A DNA stretch of 17,224 nucleotides from CAZONU01 sp965370045 (GTDB taxonomy: Bacteria; Planctomycetota; SZUA-567; JAKLDR01). Positions 7,563 to 15,273 of the stretch are shown one piece after another. The notes beneath the pieces were generated by a model. It saw only the letters and a list, made by a program, of their open reading frames with translations. It was not told where the DNA came from and searched no databases. Each line of letters begins with the position of its first letter. Position 1 is the stretch's first letter. The DNA lies in the NCBI GenBank assembly GCA_965370045.1, contig CBDUSI010000098.1, positions 1-17,224 of the forward strand, read 5' to 3'. Made by a program: the position numbers and the translations under genes.

Positions 7563-8633
7563 ATGGACATCGGAATCATCGGGCTGCCCGCCGCGGGCAA
7601 GACCTGCCTGTGGCGCGCGCTGACCGGCTCGAAGGAGGCGGCCTCCAGCTACGCGCCGGGCGGGTCGATGGAGACGCTCCCCGCGCGGGTGATTGACGGG
7701 CGCCTCCAGAAGCTCTCCGCCGCCGAGGGCAGCGCCAAGACCACCTTCGCCCAGGTGAACGTCGCCGACGTGACCGGGCTGGTCACCGGCAAGGGCGCGG
7801 CCCGGCAGACCAGCGCGGAGCTCCTGGGCCAGGCGCGGCCCCTGGACCTCCTGGTGCTGGTGGTGCGCGCCTTCGAGAGCAATGTGGTGCCCCACGCGCT
7901 CGGCTCGGTGGATCCGGCGCGCGACCTGGCCGAGATCGAGTCGGAGCTGCTGATCGCCGACCTGGGCATCGCCGAGCGGCGCATCGACAAGCTGGGCTCC
8001 GCCAAGAACCGCACCAAGGAAATGCGCGCGGCCGACCATGCCGAGATCGGGGTTATCGAGGGTCTCAAGGCCGCGCTGGAGGAGGGCCGGCCGGTCCGCG
8101 ATCTAACGCTCTCGGACGACGAGCTCTTCAAGCTGCGCTCCTTCCAGTTCCTGACCGCCAAGCCCACCCTGGTGGCCCTCAACGTGGGGGAGGGCCAGGT
8201 CGGGGAGCCGCTCCTCGATGCGCTTTCCGGCCGGCCGGCGGCGGCGGTGGCCGCGCACACCGAGGCCGAGCTCCTGGACCTGGAGGAGGCCGACCGCGCC
8301 GAGTTCGCCCGCGAGTTGGGCGTGGAGCAGCCCGCCGCGGAGTGGTTCATGCAGGAGGCCCTGCGCGCCGCGGGCATGGCCAGCTTCTTCACCCTGGGCC
8401 CCACCGATGCCCGGGCATGGCTGATTCGCGACGGAGAACCGGCGGCCTCGGCGGCCGGCAAGATTCACAGGGATATGGAGCGGGGCTTCATCCGCGCGGA
8501 AGTTATCGGCTGGGAGGAGTTCCTCGCAGAAGGCCCTTGGAAGAAGCTCAAGGGCAACAAGGCGCTCCGCGAGGAGGGCCGCGACTACCCCGTCCGCGAC
8601 GGGGAGGTTATCAACGTGAAGTTCAGCGTATAG
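7563..8633 (+). CDS. YchF/OLA1-type P-loop NTPase with C-terminal TGS domain (DUF933)
   Basis: A 356-residue cytoplasmic nucleotide-binding protein of the Obg-related YchF family, which is ATP-preferring in characterised members, binds ribosomes and acts in stress and translation control. The P-loop is GLPAAGKT (residues 7-14), the DxxG motif is DVTG (69-72) and the YchF-type NxxE is NVGE (207-210), replacing the NKxD of ordinary GTPases. The C-terminus from about 275 is a TGS/DUF933 domain with the family signature 'AGKIHRDMERGFIRAEVI' (299-316) and 'GRDYPVRDGEVINVKF'. Length fits the family (about 360). The P-loop (AAGKT-C rather than the usual NVGKS-T) and a shortened middle mark it as a divergent paralogue, so I withhold the symbol ychF. 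It is transcribed on its own: a separate promoter precedes the next gene. Confidence 0.88.
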   Translation: MDIGIIGLPAAGKTCLWRALTGSKEAASSYAPGGSMETLPARVIDGRLQKLSAAEGSAKTTFAQVNVADVTGLVTGKGAARQTSAELLGQARPLDLLVLVVRAFESNVVPHALGSVDPARDLAEIESELLIADLGIAERRIDKLGSAKNRTKEMRAADHAEIGVIEGLKAALEEGRPVRDLTLSDDELFKLRSFQFLTAKPTLVALNVGEGQVGEPLLDALSGRPAAAVAAHTEAELLDLEEADRAEFARELGVEQPAAEWFMQEALRAAGMASFFTLGPTDARAWLIRDGEPAASAAGKIHRDMERGFIRAEVIGWEEFLAEGPWKKLKGNKALREEGRDYPVRDGEVINVKFSV

Positions 8634-8693
8634 ACGACTCGGGAAGCTTTCCTGCTTCACCAGTTTGGGTGGAAAGCCGGTGGCGGATTTCGG

Positions 8694-8722
8694 TTGATAA
8701 CGCCCCGCGGTGGGCCTAAACT
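8694..8722 (+). promoter_or_regulatory. Sigma-70-type promoter of the DAHP synthase - HEAT protein operon
   Basis: TTGATA (8694-8699), a 17-nt spacer and TAAACT (8717-8722). The predicted start near 8729 gives a leader of about 29 nt that contains the ribosome site GGGAGG (8747-8752) ahead of the ATG at 8758. Geometry and box quality match the other promoters in this window. Confidence 0.6.
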
Positions 8723-8757
8723 CGGGTCCTTGGGTTGGGACCAGCGGGAGGCGAGCC

Positions 8758-9771
8758 ATGATCATCGTGATGAAGCAGGGCGCGACTCCCGAAGAGCTGG
8801 AGGCCGTCGAGGGCCGCGTCCGCCAGGCGGGCCTCAAACCCCACACGATATACGGCGAGGAGCGCCAGGTAGTGGCGCTCATCGGCGACGAGCGCAAGTT
8901 CAAGCCGGAGTTCTTCGAGGTCTGCCCCGGCGTCGAGAAGGTCATGCGCGTCCTGGCTCCCTACAAGCTGGCCAGCCGGGCGAGCACCGTGGCCCCGCGG
9001 ACCGTAATGGTCGGCGACGTGGAAATCGGCGGGCCGGAAGTGGTGCTCATCGCCGGGCCCTGCACCGTGGAGGACCGCGAGCAGATCATGACAACGGCCC
9101 GGGCGGTCAAGCGCGCCGGGGCCCGACTGCTGCGCGGGGGGGCCTTCAAGCCGCGGACCAACCCATACAGCTTCGGGGGCCTGGAGCGCGTGGGGCTGGA
9201 GCTGCTGGCCGCCGCGCGCGAGGAGACCGGCCTGCCGGTGGTCACCGAGGTGATGACCCCCGCGGACGTCGAGCTGGTGGCCAGCTACGCCGACATGCTC
9301 CAGGTGGGCACCCGCAACATGCAGAATTTCTGCATGTTGAAGGAGCTTGGCGGGCAGGGCAAGCCCGTGCTCCTCAAGCGGGGCATGAGCGCCACCGTCG
9401 AAGAGTGGCTGCTGGCCGCCGAGTACATCCTCAGCTGCGGCAACCCCAACGTGGTCCTCTGCGAGCGGGGCATCCGTACTTTCGAGAAGCACGGCCGCAA
9501 CACCCTGGCGCTCTCGGCGGTGGCCGCGGCCAAGCTGGAGACCCCCCTGCCGGTGATCGTCGACCCCAGCCACGGCACGGGCCGGGCCGACCTGGTCCGG
9601 CCCATGAGCAAGGCGGCCCTGGCCGCCGGCGCCGACGGGCTGCTCCTGGAGGTTTGTCCCGACCCGGCGACGGCCCTGCTCGACGGGCACCAGTCCCTGT
9701 CCACCGAGAGCTTCGCCATCCTGGCCGAGGAACTGGCGCCGGTGGCCGAGGCGGTGGGGAGAAAGCTGTGA
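8758..9771 (+). CDS. aroF: 3-deoxy-7-phosphoheptulonate (DAHP) synthase, type I-beta
   Basis: A 337-residue enzyme catalysing condensation of phosphoenolpyruvate with erythrose 4-phosphate, the first step of the shikimate pathway, in the cytosol. Residues 1-70 form the ferredoxin-like N-terminal domain (MIIVMKQGATPEEL...), the allosteric module of this subtype. The TIM barrel follows with AGPCTVE (metal ligand C102), GGAFKPRT (127-134), KRGM (207-210), DPSHGTGR (H272), LLEVCPDP (E298) and DGHQSL (D309), so all four expected metal ligands are present. Start: GGGAGG lies 5 nt before the ATG at 8758; an earlier in-frame ATG at 8710 lies upstream of the predicted -10 box. Its stop TGA overlaps the GTG of the next gene, implying coupled translation. 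The symbol is used loosely for this subtype. Confidence 0.95.
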   Translation: MIIVMKQGATPEELEAVEGRVRQAGLKPHTIYGEERQVVALIGDERKFKPEFFEVCPGVEKVMRVLAPYKLASRASTVAPRTVMVGDVEIGGPEVVLIAGPCTVEDREQIMTTARAVKRAGARLLRGGAFKPRTNPYSFGGLERVGLELLAAAREETGLPVVTEVMTPADVELVASYADMLQVGTRNMQNFCMLKELGGQGKPVLLKRGMSATVEEWLLAAEYILSCGNPNVVLCERGIRTFEKHGRNTLALSAVAAAKLETPLPVIVDPSHGTGRADLVRPMSKAALAAGADGLLLEVCPDPATALLDGHQSLSTESFAILAEELAPVAEAVGRKL

Positions 9772-11798
9772 GCCGCGCCGCGGGCCTCGCCGTCCTGGCC
9801 GGGCTCCTGGCGATCATGGGCGGGGGGGCGCCGGCGGCCGAGCCGCCCGCGAAGAGGCGGCTGACCGACGTGGAAAAGGGCAGCATCTACAACAAGATCG
9901 ACTCCTGCACCTCCGCGGAGATCGGCCTGGTGGCCATCCGGGAATTCGTCCAGAAAGTGGTGAGGATGGCCAAGGGCCGCGACGACGCGGTGGACTACAT
10001 CGTGAAGAGTTGCCTCATTCACACCGAGCCCCTGGCCCGCATTGCCACGGTCGAGGCCCTGGCGCACATCGGCAGCGGCCGGGCGCTGCCCGCGCTGCAC
10101 GAGTTGATTGAGTTCGACGACACCTACAGCGTACGCCGGCACGCCGCGCGGGCCATCGCCGGCTTCGGCGACCCGGTGGCCCTCAAGAAGCTCTTCCGCG
10201 AGGTGCCCGACTTCGACGGCTCGCTGGGCCGGCGCATCCGCGGCCCCAAGGGCGAGTCGCGCGCGGCGGCCGCCCGGCGCAAGAAGCGCCTCCGCGCGCT
10301 GGGCGCCACCATTTCCCGGGCCCTGGATCGCTTCCCCAGCCTGATCCACTACATGCGTCCCAACGAGGACCGCGACCTCCAGGAGAAGGCCAAGAAGGAG
10401 CTGCAGCGCCTGACCGACTACGTCGACCAGGTGAAGGCCGAGGAATGGCGGCGATGGTGGAAGGAAGTACGCAAGGGCCGTCCGCCGAAGCTCCACGTTG
10501 GCATCAACCGCACCGCCGACCGCACCACCATGATGGCCCTCATTGAGCTGGCGGCGATGATTGAGGTCCGGGAGACGGTCGGCGGCCTGATTGCGGCCTT
10601 GGGCCACGGCGAAGTCCCGGTGAAGATGGCCGCGGCCGGCGCCCTGGGCCACCTGGGTACCGGCGGCGGGGAGGACAAGAAGCGCATCTCCGACGCGCTG
10701 CGAAAGGCCCTCGGCGATCCCAACGGCTGGATCAAGGCCGCGGCCGCCAAGGCCCTGACCTCCTGCGACGCGAAGAACTCGACCGCGGCCTTCCGGGGTC
10801 TGCTCGCCGACTGGGCGCCGCGGGAGAAGTCCGCCACCCACCGGGCCATGCTCTCCCGCGTGCGCCGCGCCGCGGTCGCCGGCCTGCGGGCCGCTGAGGC
10901 CCGCGGGGTGGAGGCCGAGATTGCGGGGCTGCTCGCGGATCCGAAGGCCAGCCGGCTGCTCGAGTGGGAGGTGGTCTCCGCCCTCGAGGAGCTGGGCTCA
11001 CCCCGGGAACTGGCGGTGCTGGCCCGCTGCGCGGCAGCCGGCAACGCCCGCGAACGCGACCATGCCTTGCGCTCCGCGGCCGCGATCATCGCCCGCCGGC
11101 CGCCGGCCGCTGGCGGGGAAAAGCTCTCCGGGATGAGCACCGTCAAGCTGATCGCCCTGGCCCGGGGCGGGAAGAGTTTTCTGGCGGTCGCCGCAGTCCA
11201 CGAGCTGGACCGGCGGGGGCCGAGCCTGACCGAGGCCGGATTCCTGACCGGCCTGAAGTCCGCCCCGGCGGAGGCCCGCCTGCTGGCCATCGCGCTCCTG
11301 GTCCGCAGGAAGTGGGTGCCGGCGGTCCGGGAGCTGGCCGCGGCGGCGCGAGCCTCGGCGGGCGCGGCCGATCCCGCCGTGGTCCTGGCGGCCTGCCGCG
11401 CGGCCGCGGAACTGAGCAGTCCCAAGGCAATTGCCGGATACCTCAAGGACCCGCCGGCCGGCGCGGAACCGCTCACCGCTCAGGACATCGCCGACCGCAG
11501 GCGCAAGGCGGTCGGCAGCCTGCTGAAACTGCTGGGAACGCCGAAGCTCCGGCCCGCGCTGGCCTCCGCCGCTTCGGATGCCCTGGTGAAGATACTGCCT
11601 CCAAATGAAGTCGGCCTGCGGCAGGGCGTGCTGGCGGGGCTGATAGACGCGCTGGGCAGGGAGCGTTTGCGCGAGGCCCACCCGGAGTTCGGCGCGGCCC
11701 TGCGCGAGCTGACCGGCGAGGACTTCCCCGACGACGTCAGGCCCTGGCGCAGGAAGTATGGGCCGAAGAAAAGGCCGGGCGGTGCCGCCGGGAGCTGA
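9768..11798 (+). CDS. Secreted HEAT-repeat protein
   Basis: 676 residues starting at GTG 9768, whose last two bases overlap the TGA of the DAHP synthase gene. GGGGAG lies 6 nt upstream. The open frame runs back to 8694, but that part is a shadow of the synthase gene. An N-terminal signal peptide (AGLAVLAGLLAIMGGGAPAA, cut before EPPAK) indicates export and there is no lipobox Cys. The rest is alpha-helical with HEAT-like units, for example 'LARIATVEALAHIGSGRALPAL', 'VRRHAARAIAGFGDPVALKKL', 'VKMAAAGALGHLGTG' and 'WIKAAAAKALTSCDAKN'. 'LT-----VKAEEWRRWWKE' in the N-terminal half and 'LTGEDFPDDVRPWRRKYG' at the end resemble a motif common in HEAT proteins of Planctomycetota. Probably a periplasmic scaffold; nothing beyond operon membership links it to aromatic biosynthesis. 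Confidence 0.85.
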   Translation: MSRAAGLAVLAGLLAIMGGGAPAAEPPAKRRLTDVEKGSIYNKIDSCTSAEIGLVAIREFVQKVVRMAKGRDDAVDYIVKSCLIHTEPLARIATVEALAHIGSGRALPALHELIEFDDTYSVRRHAARAIAGFGDPVALKKLFREVPDFDGSLGRRIRGPKGESRAAAARRKKRLRALGATISRALDRFPSLIHYMRPNEDRDLQEKAKKELQRLTDYVDQVKAEEWRRWWKEVRKGRPPKLHVGINRTADRTTMMALIELAAMIEVRETVGGLIAALGHGEVPVKMAAAGALGHLGTGGGEDKKRISDALRKALGDPNGWIKAAAAKALTSCDAKNSTAAFRGLLADWAPREKSATHRAMLSRVRRAAVAGLRAAEARGVEAEIAGLLADPKASRLLEWEVVSALEELGSPRELAVLARCAAAGNARERDHALRSAAAIIARRPPAAGGEKLSGMSTVKLIALARGGKSFLAVAAVHELDRRGPSLTEAGFLTGLKSAPAEARLLAIALLVRRKWVPAVRELAAAARASAGAADPAVVLAACRAAAELSSPKAIAGYLKDPPAGAEPLTAQDIADRRRKAVGSLLKLLGTPKLRPALASAASDALVKILPPNEVGLRQGVLAGLIDALGRERLREAHPEFGAALRELTGEDFPDDVRPWRRKYGPKKRPGGAAGS

Positions 11799-11831
11799 AA
11801 TCCGCGGATCGAGACGCGGCCCGCAAAGCGA

Positions 11832-11859
11832 AAGGGCAGCCCCCGAGGGAGCTGCCCTT
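11832..11859. terminator. Bidirectional rho-independent-like terminator between convergent genes
   Basis: AAGGGCAGC (11832-11840) pairs perfectly with GCTGCCCTT (11851-11859) around a 10-nt loop. It lies between the stop of the HEAT gene (11798) and the stop of the histone-fold gene (11882). On the minus strand the stem is followed by TTCGCTTTG, a weak T-tract; the plus side has none, so it is a better terminator for the histone gene. Confidence 0.65.
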
Positions 11860-11881
11860 CTCAACGCAGGAAGGTACTCTT

Positions 11882-12073
11882 CTAGACGTCGTGGCTGCGA
11901 ACGGTCTTGCGCTTGTTGTTCTTGGCCCGCTCCACGGCGCAGGACAACAGGCTGGCGACCTGCTTGTTGAGGCCTTCGAGAAGGTCGCCGGAGGCGAAGC
12001 ACTTCTTGCCCTTGACGAACTCACGAACCTTGCTGCCCACTACGAAGTTTTCCTTACCAGCTTTCTTGGCCAT
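11882..12073 (-). CDS. Bacterial histone-fold protein (63 residues)
   Basis: A small basic protein matching single-histone-fold bacterial proteins, often annotated as DUF1931 or NFYB/HAP5-like and including the Bdellovibrio histone type. Residues 1-9 are a lysine-rich start. 'SKVREFVKGKKCFASGD' fits helix alpha-1. 'LLEGLNKQVASLLSCAVERAKNNKR' fits the long alpha-2 helix. 'RKTVRSHDV' is the diagnostic loop 2 / alpha-3 start, with R55 and D62 spaced seven apart like the RD clamp of archaeal histones. Length fits short bacterial members, in which alpha-3 is minimal. Expected role: dimeric DNA binding and nucleoid organisation. GGGAGGAA (12081-12088, minus) precedes the ATG, and a near-consensus promoter and terminator make it a monocistronic gene. 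Confidence 0.85.
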   Translation of the reverse strand: MAKKAGKENFVVGSKVREFVKGKKCFASGDLLEGLNKQVASLLSCAVERAKNNKRKTVRSHDV

Positions 12074-12141
12074 CAGCGGCTTCCTCCCCGTGTAAGAGAC
12101 CTTTCAAGACTCAGCCGCGCACACACGGCGGCAGGACTGAA

Positions 12142-12170
12142 ATTTTAGGTTGCCCGCGCGGAACTGTCAA
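12142..12170 (-). promoter_or_regulatory. Near-consensus sigma-70 promoter of the histone-fold gene
   Basis: On the minus strand, a perfect TTGACA (12165-12170), a 17-nt spacer and TAAAAT (12142-12147; one mismatch). The -35 box overlaps the stop codon of the upstream enolase-superfamily gene. The predicted start near 12135 gives a leader of about 62 nt. This is the strongest promoter in the window, in keeping with an abundant nucleoid protein. Confidence 0.75.
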
Positions 12171-13348
12171 GCACTTTCAGTGGGTCTTTCGGCGGTTTCT
12201 TCTGCGGGAGCCTGGCGCACTTCGGTCTCCGAGGTCTGGTGGCAGAAGCGCTTGATGGCCCCCCGGTGGAGGACCAGTCCCAGGCCGGGCGTTTCCAGCA
12301 GCTTAGCCCGGCCACGCCAGCCGAAGCCCACCCGGCCCTTGACCACGTCGTGCTTCAGGAAGTGCGGCCCGTAGGAGCCCTCCAGATAGCGGTAGTCGGC
12401 GGTGGCGGCCGCGAAGTGCCGGCCGGCCATGGCGAGGATACCTGTTTCGCCCACCAGGCAGCCCAGCTGCCAGCCGAGCTTCCTCTTGCGGGCCAGTTCC
12501 ACGATGGCCATCGAGCGCAGGTAGCCCCCGCACTTGGCCAGGCGCACGTTGAATATCACCGGCGCGCCAAGGTCGGCCAGGCGCCGGGCGCTGGCCAGGC
12601 CGGTGAGCGACTCGTCGGCCATGATCGGCACCGGGCTCCTTTCCGCGAGCCAGCCCAGGCCCTCAAGGTCGTCGGCGGCCACCGGCTGCTCGACACAGGT
12701 TATCCGGCTCTCGGCCATGACCTTGATCTTCTCCAGGGCCTCCTCCGGGCTCCAGGCGCAGTTGGCGTCGACGCGGATGTCGGCGCGCGGCCCCAGAATC
12801 CGCCTGGTCAGGCGCAGGTTGTCCAGGTCTCCGTCGTAGCCGACCTTGAGCTTCACCTGGCGGAACCCGAAGACCTTGAACATCAGCGCGCGCCGGCGGG
12901 TCTTCCAGCGGGTGCCAGCCGAAATCGGCCCGCTGTAGTCGAAAAGCCAGCGCTTGATGCCCCCCAGGACCGCGGCCACCGGCTGGCCCTGCTCCCGGGC
13001 CCAGAGGTCCACCAGGGCCATGTCCACGGCGGCGAAGGCCGCCAGGTTGCCTTGCGCCTCGGCGCGATCGGCGGCCTCGCTCAGCGCGCCCTGCAGCTGC
13101 CCCCAGGAGCCGAACTCCCGGCCCACGAAGGAGTCCAACAGCGGACCGGTGAAGGCCTTCTCGGCGGCGGCCACGGTCTCGCCGGTGAGGTAGGTCCGGG
13201 GGATGCACTCGCCCAGGCCCTTGTGGCCGTTCTCCGAGCGCAGGCGGAGCACGATGGTCTCGTTCTCGGTGCGCTCGGCCAGGTGATGCTTGTAGCTGCT
13301 CTTGAAGGGCAGGGTCAAGCGATAGAAGCGCGCCGAGCAGATCCTCAT
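12167..13348 (-). CDS. Enolase-superfamily enzyme, muconate-lactonizing/dipeptide-epimerase-like (COG4948)
   Basis: 393 residues starting at ATG 13348, which overlaps the stop of the upstream fusion gene as ATGA, with GGAGAG just upstream. The open frame extends to 13606, but that part shadows the fusion gene. The N-terminal capping domain spans about 1-130 and the (beta/alpha)8 barrel follows. Barrel motifs are KLK (K166/K168, the KxK acid-base pair), DAN (D194, metal), VEQP (E220, metal), ADES (D245/E246, metal) and NVRLAKCGG (267-275). At the position where many muconate-lactonizing-subgroup enzymes have their second catalytic Lys, this one has Arg269, with K272 nearby. The distal signature 'LGCLVGETGILAMAGRHFA' is intact. 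It probably abstracts an alpha-proton from a carboxylate substrate, as an epimerase, cycloisomerase or dehydratase. The substrate is unknown. Last gene of the GH3 operon. Confidence 0.88.
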   Translation of the reverse strand: MRICSARFYRLTLPFKSSYKHHLAERTENETIVLRLRSENGHKGLGECIPRTYLTGETVAAAEKAFTGPLLDSFVGREFGSWGQLQGALSEAADRAEAQGNLAAFAAVDMALVDLWAREQGQPVAAVLGGIKRWLFDYSGPISAGTRWKTRRRALMFKVFGFRQVKLKVGYDGDLDNLRLTRRILGPRADIRVDANCAWSPEEALEKIKVMAESRITCVEQPVAADDLEGLGWLAERSPVPIMADESLTGLASARRLADLGAPVIFNVRLAKCGGYLRSMAIVELARKRKLGWQLGCLVGETGILAMAGRHFAAATADYRYLEGSYGPHFLKHDVVKGRVGFGWRGRAKLLETPGLGLVLHRGAIKRFCHQTSETEVRQAPAEETAERPTESA

Positions 13349-15273
13349 GGCTTCTCTCCGGCGGGCTTCTTGGGTCCCTTGGACTTCTTGGAGGGAGCGG
13401 GGATGCCAGGGGCCTCGCGGGCCAGGAGCAGCGGCTCGGCCTTGTAGCGCTCCCACTCGGCGGGCTCGGCGGCCAGCTTCTCGACGACCTCCACCAGGTA
13501 CTTGTTGACCGGACAGGGCAGCCCGGCCTTTTCCGCGGCGCGGACTACCGCGCCGTTGAGGTTGGCGACCTCGGTGCGCCCGCGCCCGCGGGCCAGGTCC
13601 TGCCACATGGAGCTGCGCCCCTCACGCTCCGGGCCGCGGAAGGCCAGCAGGGCCAGCCGGCGGCCGAGCCAGACGGGCAGGCCCATCACCTTGCAGAAGA
13701 GCCGCACTTTGTAGCCGGGCAGGTTCAACGGCTGGGCGCCCGAGGCCCGCGCGGCGGCCAGCGTCTCGCGGAAGGCGCGGACCCCCAGCGCGAAGAGCTC
13801 GGAGGTGTTGAGTATCTGCCCGACGGTGAGATCGCTGGCCGCGCTGATGGCGTTGAAGCTGACGTTGAGCAGGAGCTTGGACCACTTTACCGACGCGGCC
13901 GCCCCGGTGACCGCTGGCAGGCCCGCGGCCCGGAATAGGTCGGCGCAGTTTTCTATCTCCGCCGCAGAAAGCCCCCGGAAGCTGGCCAGGGCCACGCCTC
14001 CACGCGCGCCCATGCGCTCAATTACGCCCGGCTCGGGACTGGAGAGATAGGCGCAGATGCCCGCGGCCATTATTCTCCGATTGGGGAAGCGCTCGGCCAG
14101 AAGCTCCTCGTTGGCCAGGCCGTTCTGGAAGCTGGCCAGGACGGTGTTCTCGTCGACGCAGCCGGCGATTGCCTCGGCGGCCTCGGCGGTGTCGAAGCCC
14201 TTGACCGCCAGGAGCACCAGGTCGAAGCGGCGGGAGAGCGGCGGTGCGGCGAAGGCCTCCAGGTCCCGGATCGCCCGGTCGCGCCCGCCCTCGCGGATCA
14301 CCAGGCCCTTCTCGGCGATGGCCGCGGCCTGGGTCGGGCGGGCCAGGAGGGCCACCTGGTGCCCGCGCTCGGCGAAGCGGCCGGCGATGTATCCGCCGAC
14401 CCCACCGGCGCCGACGGCCAGGACGGAGAGCTTGCGCCGCGGGGCGGACGCAAAGTGATCGGCGAGCTCCCGGGCCAACTCCTCGGGGCGCTCGAAGACC
14501 AGCGCGTGCCTGGCGGCGTGGAAAGTGCGCTCGCGCCTGGAGCGTGAGCCCAGGCGCTTCATGACCCTGCGCGCCCCGCGCACGCTGATGATCTCCTCGT
14601 TCTCGGCGAGGTACAGCCCCGCGGGGCTGGTCACCCGGGGGGCCAGCTTGTTCACCAGGCGGGCCATGGCCGGCATCTCCCGCAGGAAACGGGCCGGCAC
14701 GCGCCGGGTGCGCAGGGCGTCGCCCCGGATGTACTCCAGGGCCTGGGGCTTGTCGGTGAACATCTCCGGATCGAGGGGCAGGTCGAAGAGCCGGTCGGGC
14801 GCGTAAGTGGCCGCGTGCAGGATGCGCGCCTTGTCCTTCAGCGAGTAGCCCACCTTGGGCTTGAAGCCGGGGGTCAGGAAACTCACCGTGTCGAAAAAGT
14901 CCGGGTCGCGCCCGGCGAGCAGCACCCCCAGCCGCCCGCCCCAGGAGAGGGCCACGAGGTGCAGGCGCTCGTACTTGCGGCGAAGCTCCAGGGCCAGCGC
15001 GCGGTAGTCGTCCCAGTAGGTCTCGAAAGAGCCCACGAAGGGACGGCTTCCGGCGCTCAGGCCCGAGCCCCGGCGGTCGAAGGCCCAGACGTCGACGCCC
15101 CCGGCGGCCAGCAGCCCCGCGGGGCCCCGGAACCATTCGGAGTGACTCTCGATGCCGTGAACGTAGAGACACGCCGAGCGGTTGCCCTCCCGCCGCCAGA
15201 GGCGCCCGCCGAGTTCCCCGCGGCGCTCCTGGCTCTCGGTTACTGACGCCGGCAGCGGCTCGAACACGCTCAT
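13345..15273 (-). CDS. Fusion: alpha/beta hydrolase (S33-like) + ketopantoate-reductase-like dehydrogenase
   Basis: 642 residues in one uninterrupted frame. Residues about 15-278 are an alpha/beta hydrolase of the serine aminopeptidase/monoacylglycerol-lipase type: 'YVHGIESHSEW' (oxyanion region), 'FDRRGSGLS', nucleophile elbow 'VALSWGGR' (S110; Ala replaces the first Gly of GxSxG), acid near 'LAENEEII' (Glu/Asn instead of the usual Asp) and H256 in 'ARHALVF'. Residues 281-615 are a PanE/ApbA domain: Rossmann 'VGAGGVGGYIAGRFAERGH' (287-305), 'QNG' (383-385), 'WSKLLLNVSFNAI' with K466, N470 and N474 spaced like the catalytic Lys and Asn residues of ketopantoate reductase, and 'SSMWQDLARGRGRTEVANLNG' (554-574). 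A lysine/proline-rich tail follows. The start overlaps the GH3 stop (ATGA) and the stop overlaps the next start (ATGA). Expected chemistry is ester/amide hydrolysis plus NADPH-dependent keto-acid reduction; a housekeeping pantothenate role is not implied. Confidence 0.88.
   Translation of the reverse strand: MSVFEPLPASVTESQERRGELGGRLWRREGNRSACLYVHGIESHSEWFRGPAGLLAAGGVDVWAFDRRGSGLSAGSRPFVGSFETYWDDYRALALELRRKYERLHLVALSWGGRLGVLLAGRDPDFFDTVSFLTPGFKPKVGYSLKDKARILHAATYAPDRLFDLPLDPEMFTDKPQALEYIRGDALRTRRVPARFLREMPAMARLVNKLAPRVTSPAGLYLAENEEIISVRGARRVMKRLGSRSRRERTFHAARHALVFERPEELARELADHFASAPRRKLSVLAVGAGGVGGYIAGRFAERGHQVALLARPTQAAAIAEKGLVIREGGRDRAIRDLEAFAAPPLSRRFDLVLLAVKGFDTAEAAEAIAGCVDENTVLASFQNGLANEELLAERFPNRRIMAAGICAYLSSPEPGVIERMGARGGVALASFRGLSAAEIENCADLFRAAGLPAVTGAAASVKWSKLLLNVSFNAISAASDLTVGQILNTSELFALGVRAFRETLAAARASGAQPLNLPGYKVRLFCKVMGLPVWLGRRLALLAFRGPEREGRSSMWQDLARGRGRTEVANLNGAVVRAAEKAGLPCPVNKYLVEVVEKLAAEPAEWERYKAEPLLLAREAPGIPAPSKKSKGPKKPAGEKP

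Noticed and set aside
7198..7696. Two overlapping plus-strand open frames before the YchF-like gene
   Set aside because: No domain, no ribosome site, and they run out of frame into the real gene.
8646..8677. Possible terminator after the YchF-like gene (GCTTTCC / GGAAAGC with an inner CACC / GGTG)
   Set aside because: The pairing is real but the loop is large and no T-tract follows; too weak to call.
8694..9767. 358-codon upstream extension of the HEAT-protein frame
   Set aside because: It overlaps the DAHP synthase in another frame and is Arg/Gly-rich shadow sequence; the GTG at 9768 with GGGGAG and a signal peptide is the sensible start.
13349..13606. N-terminal extension of the enolase-superfamily frame
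   Set aside because: It is a shadow of the reductase-domain C-terminus; the ATGA overlap and family N-terminus place the start at 13348.
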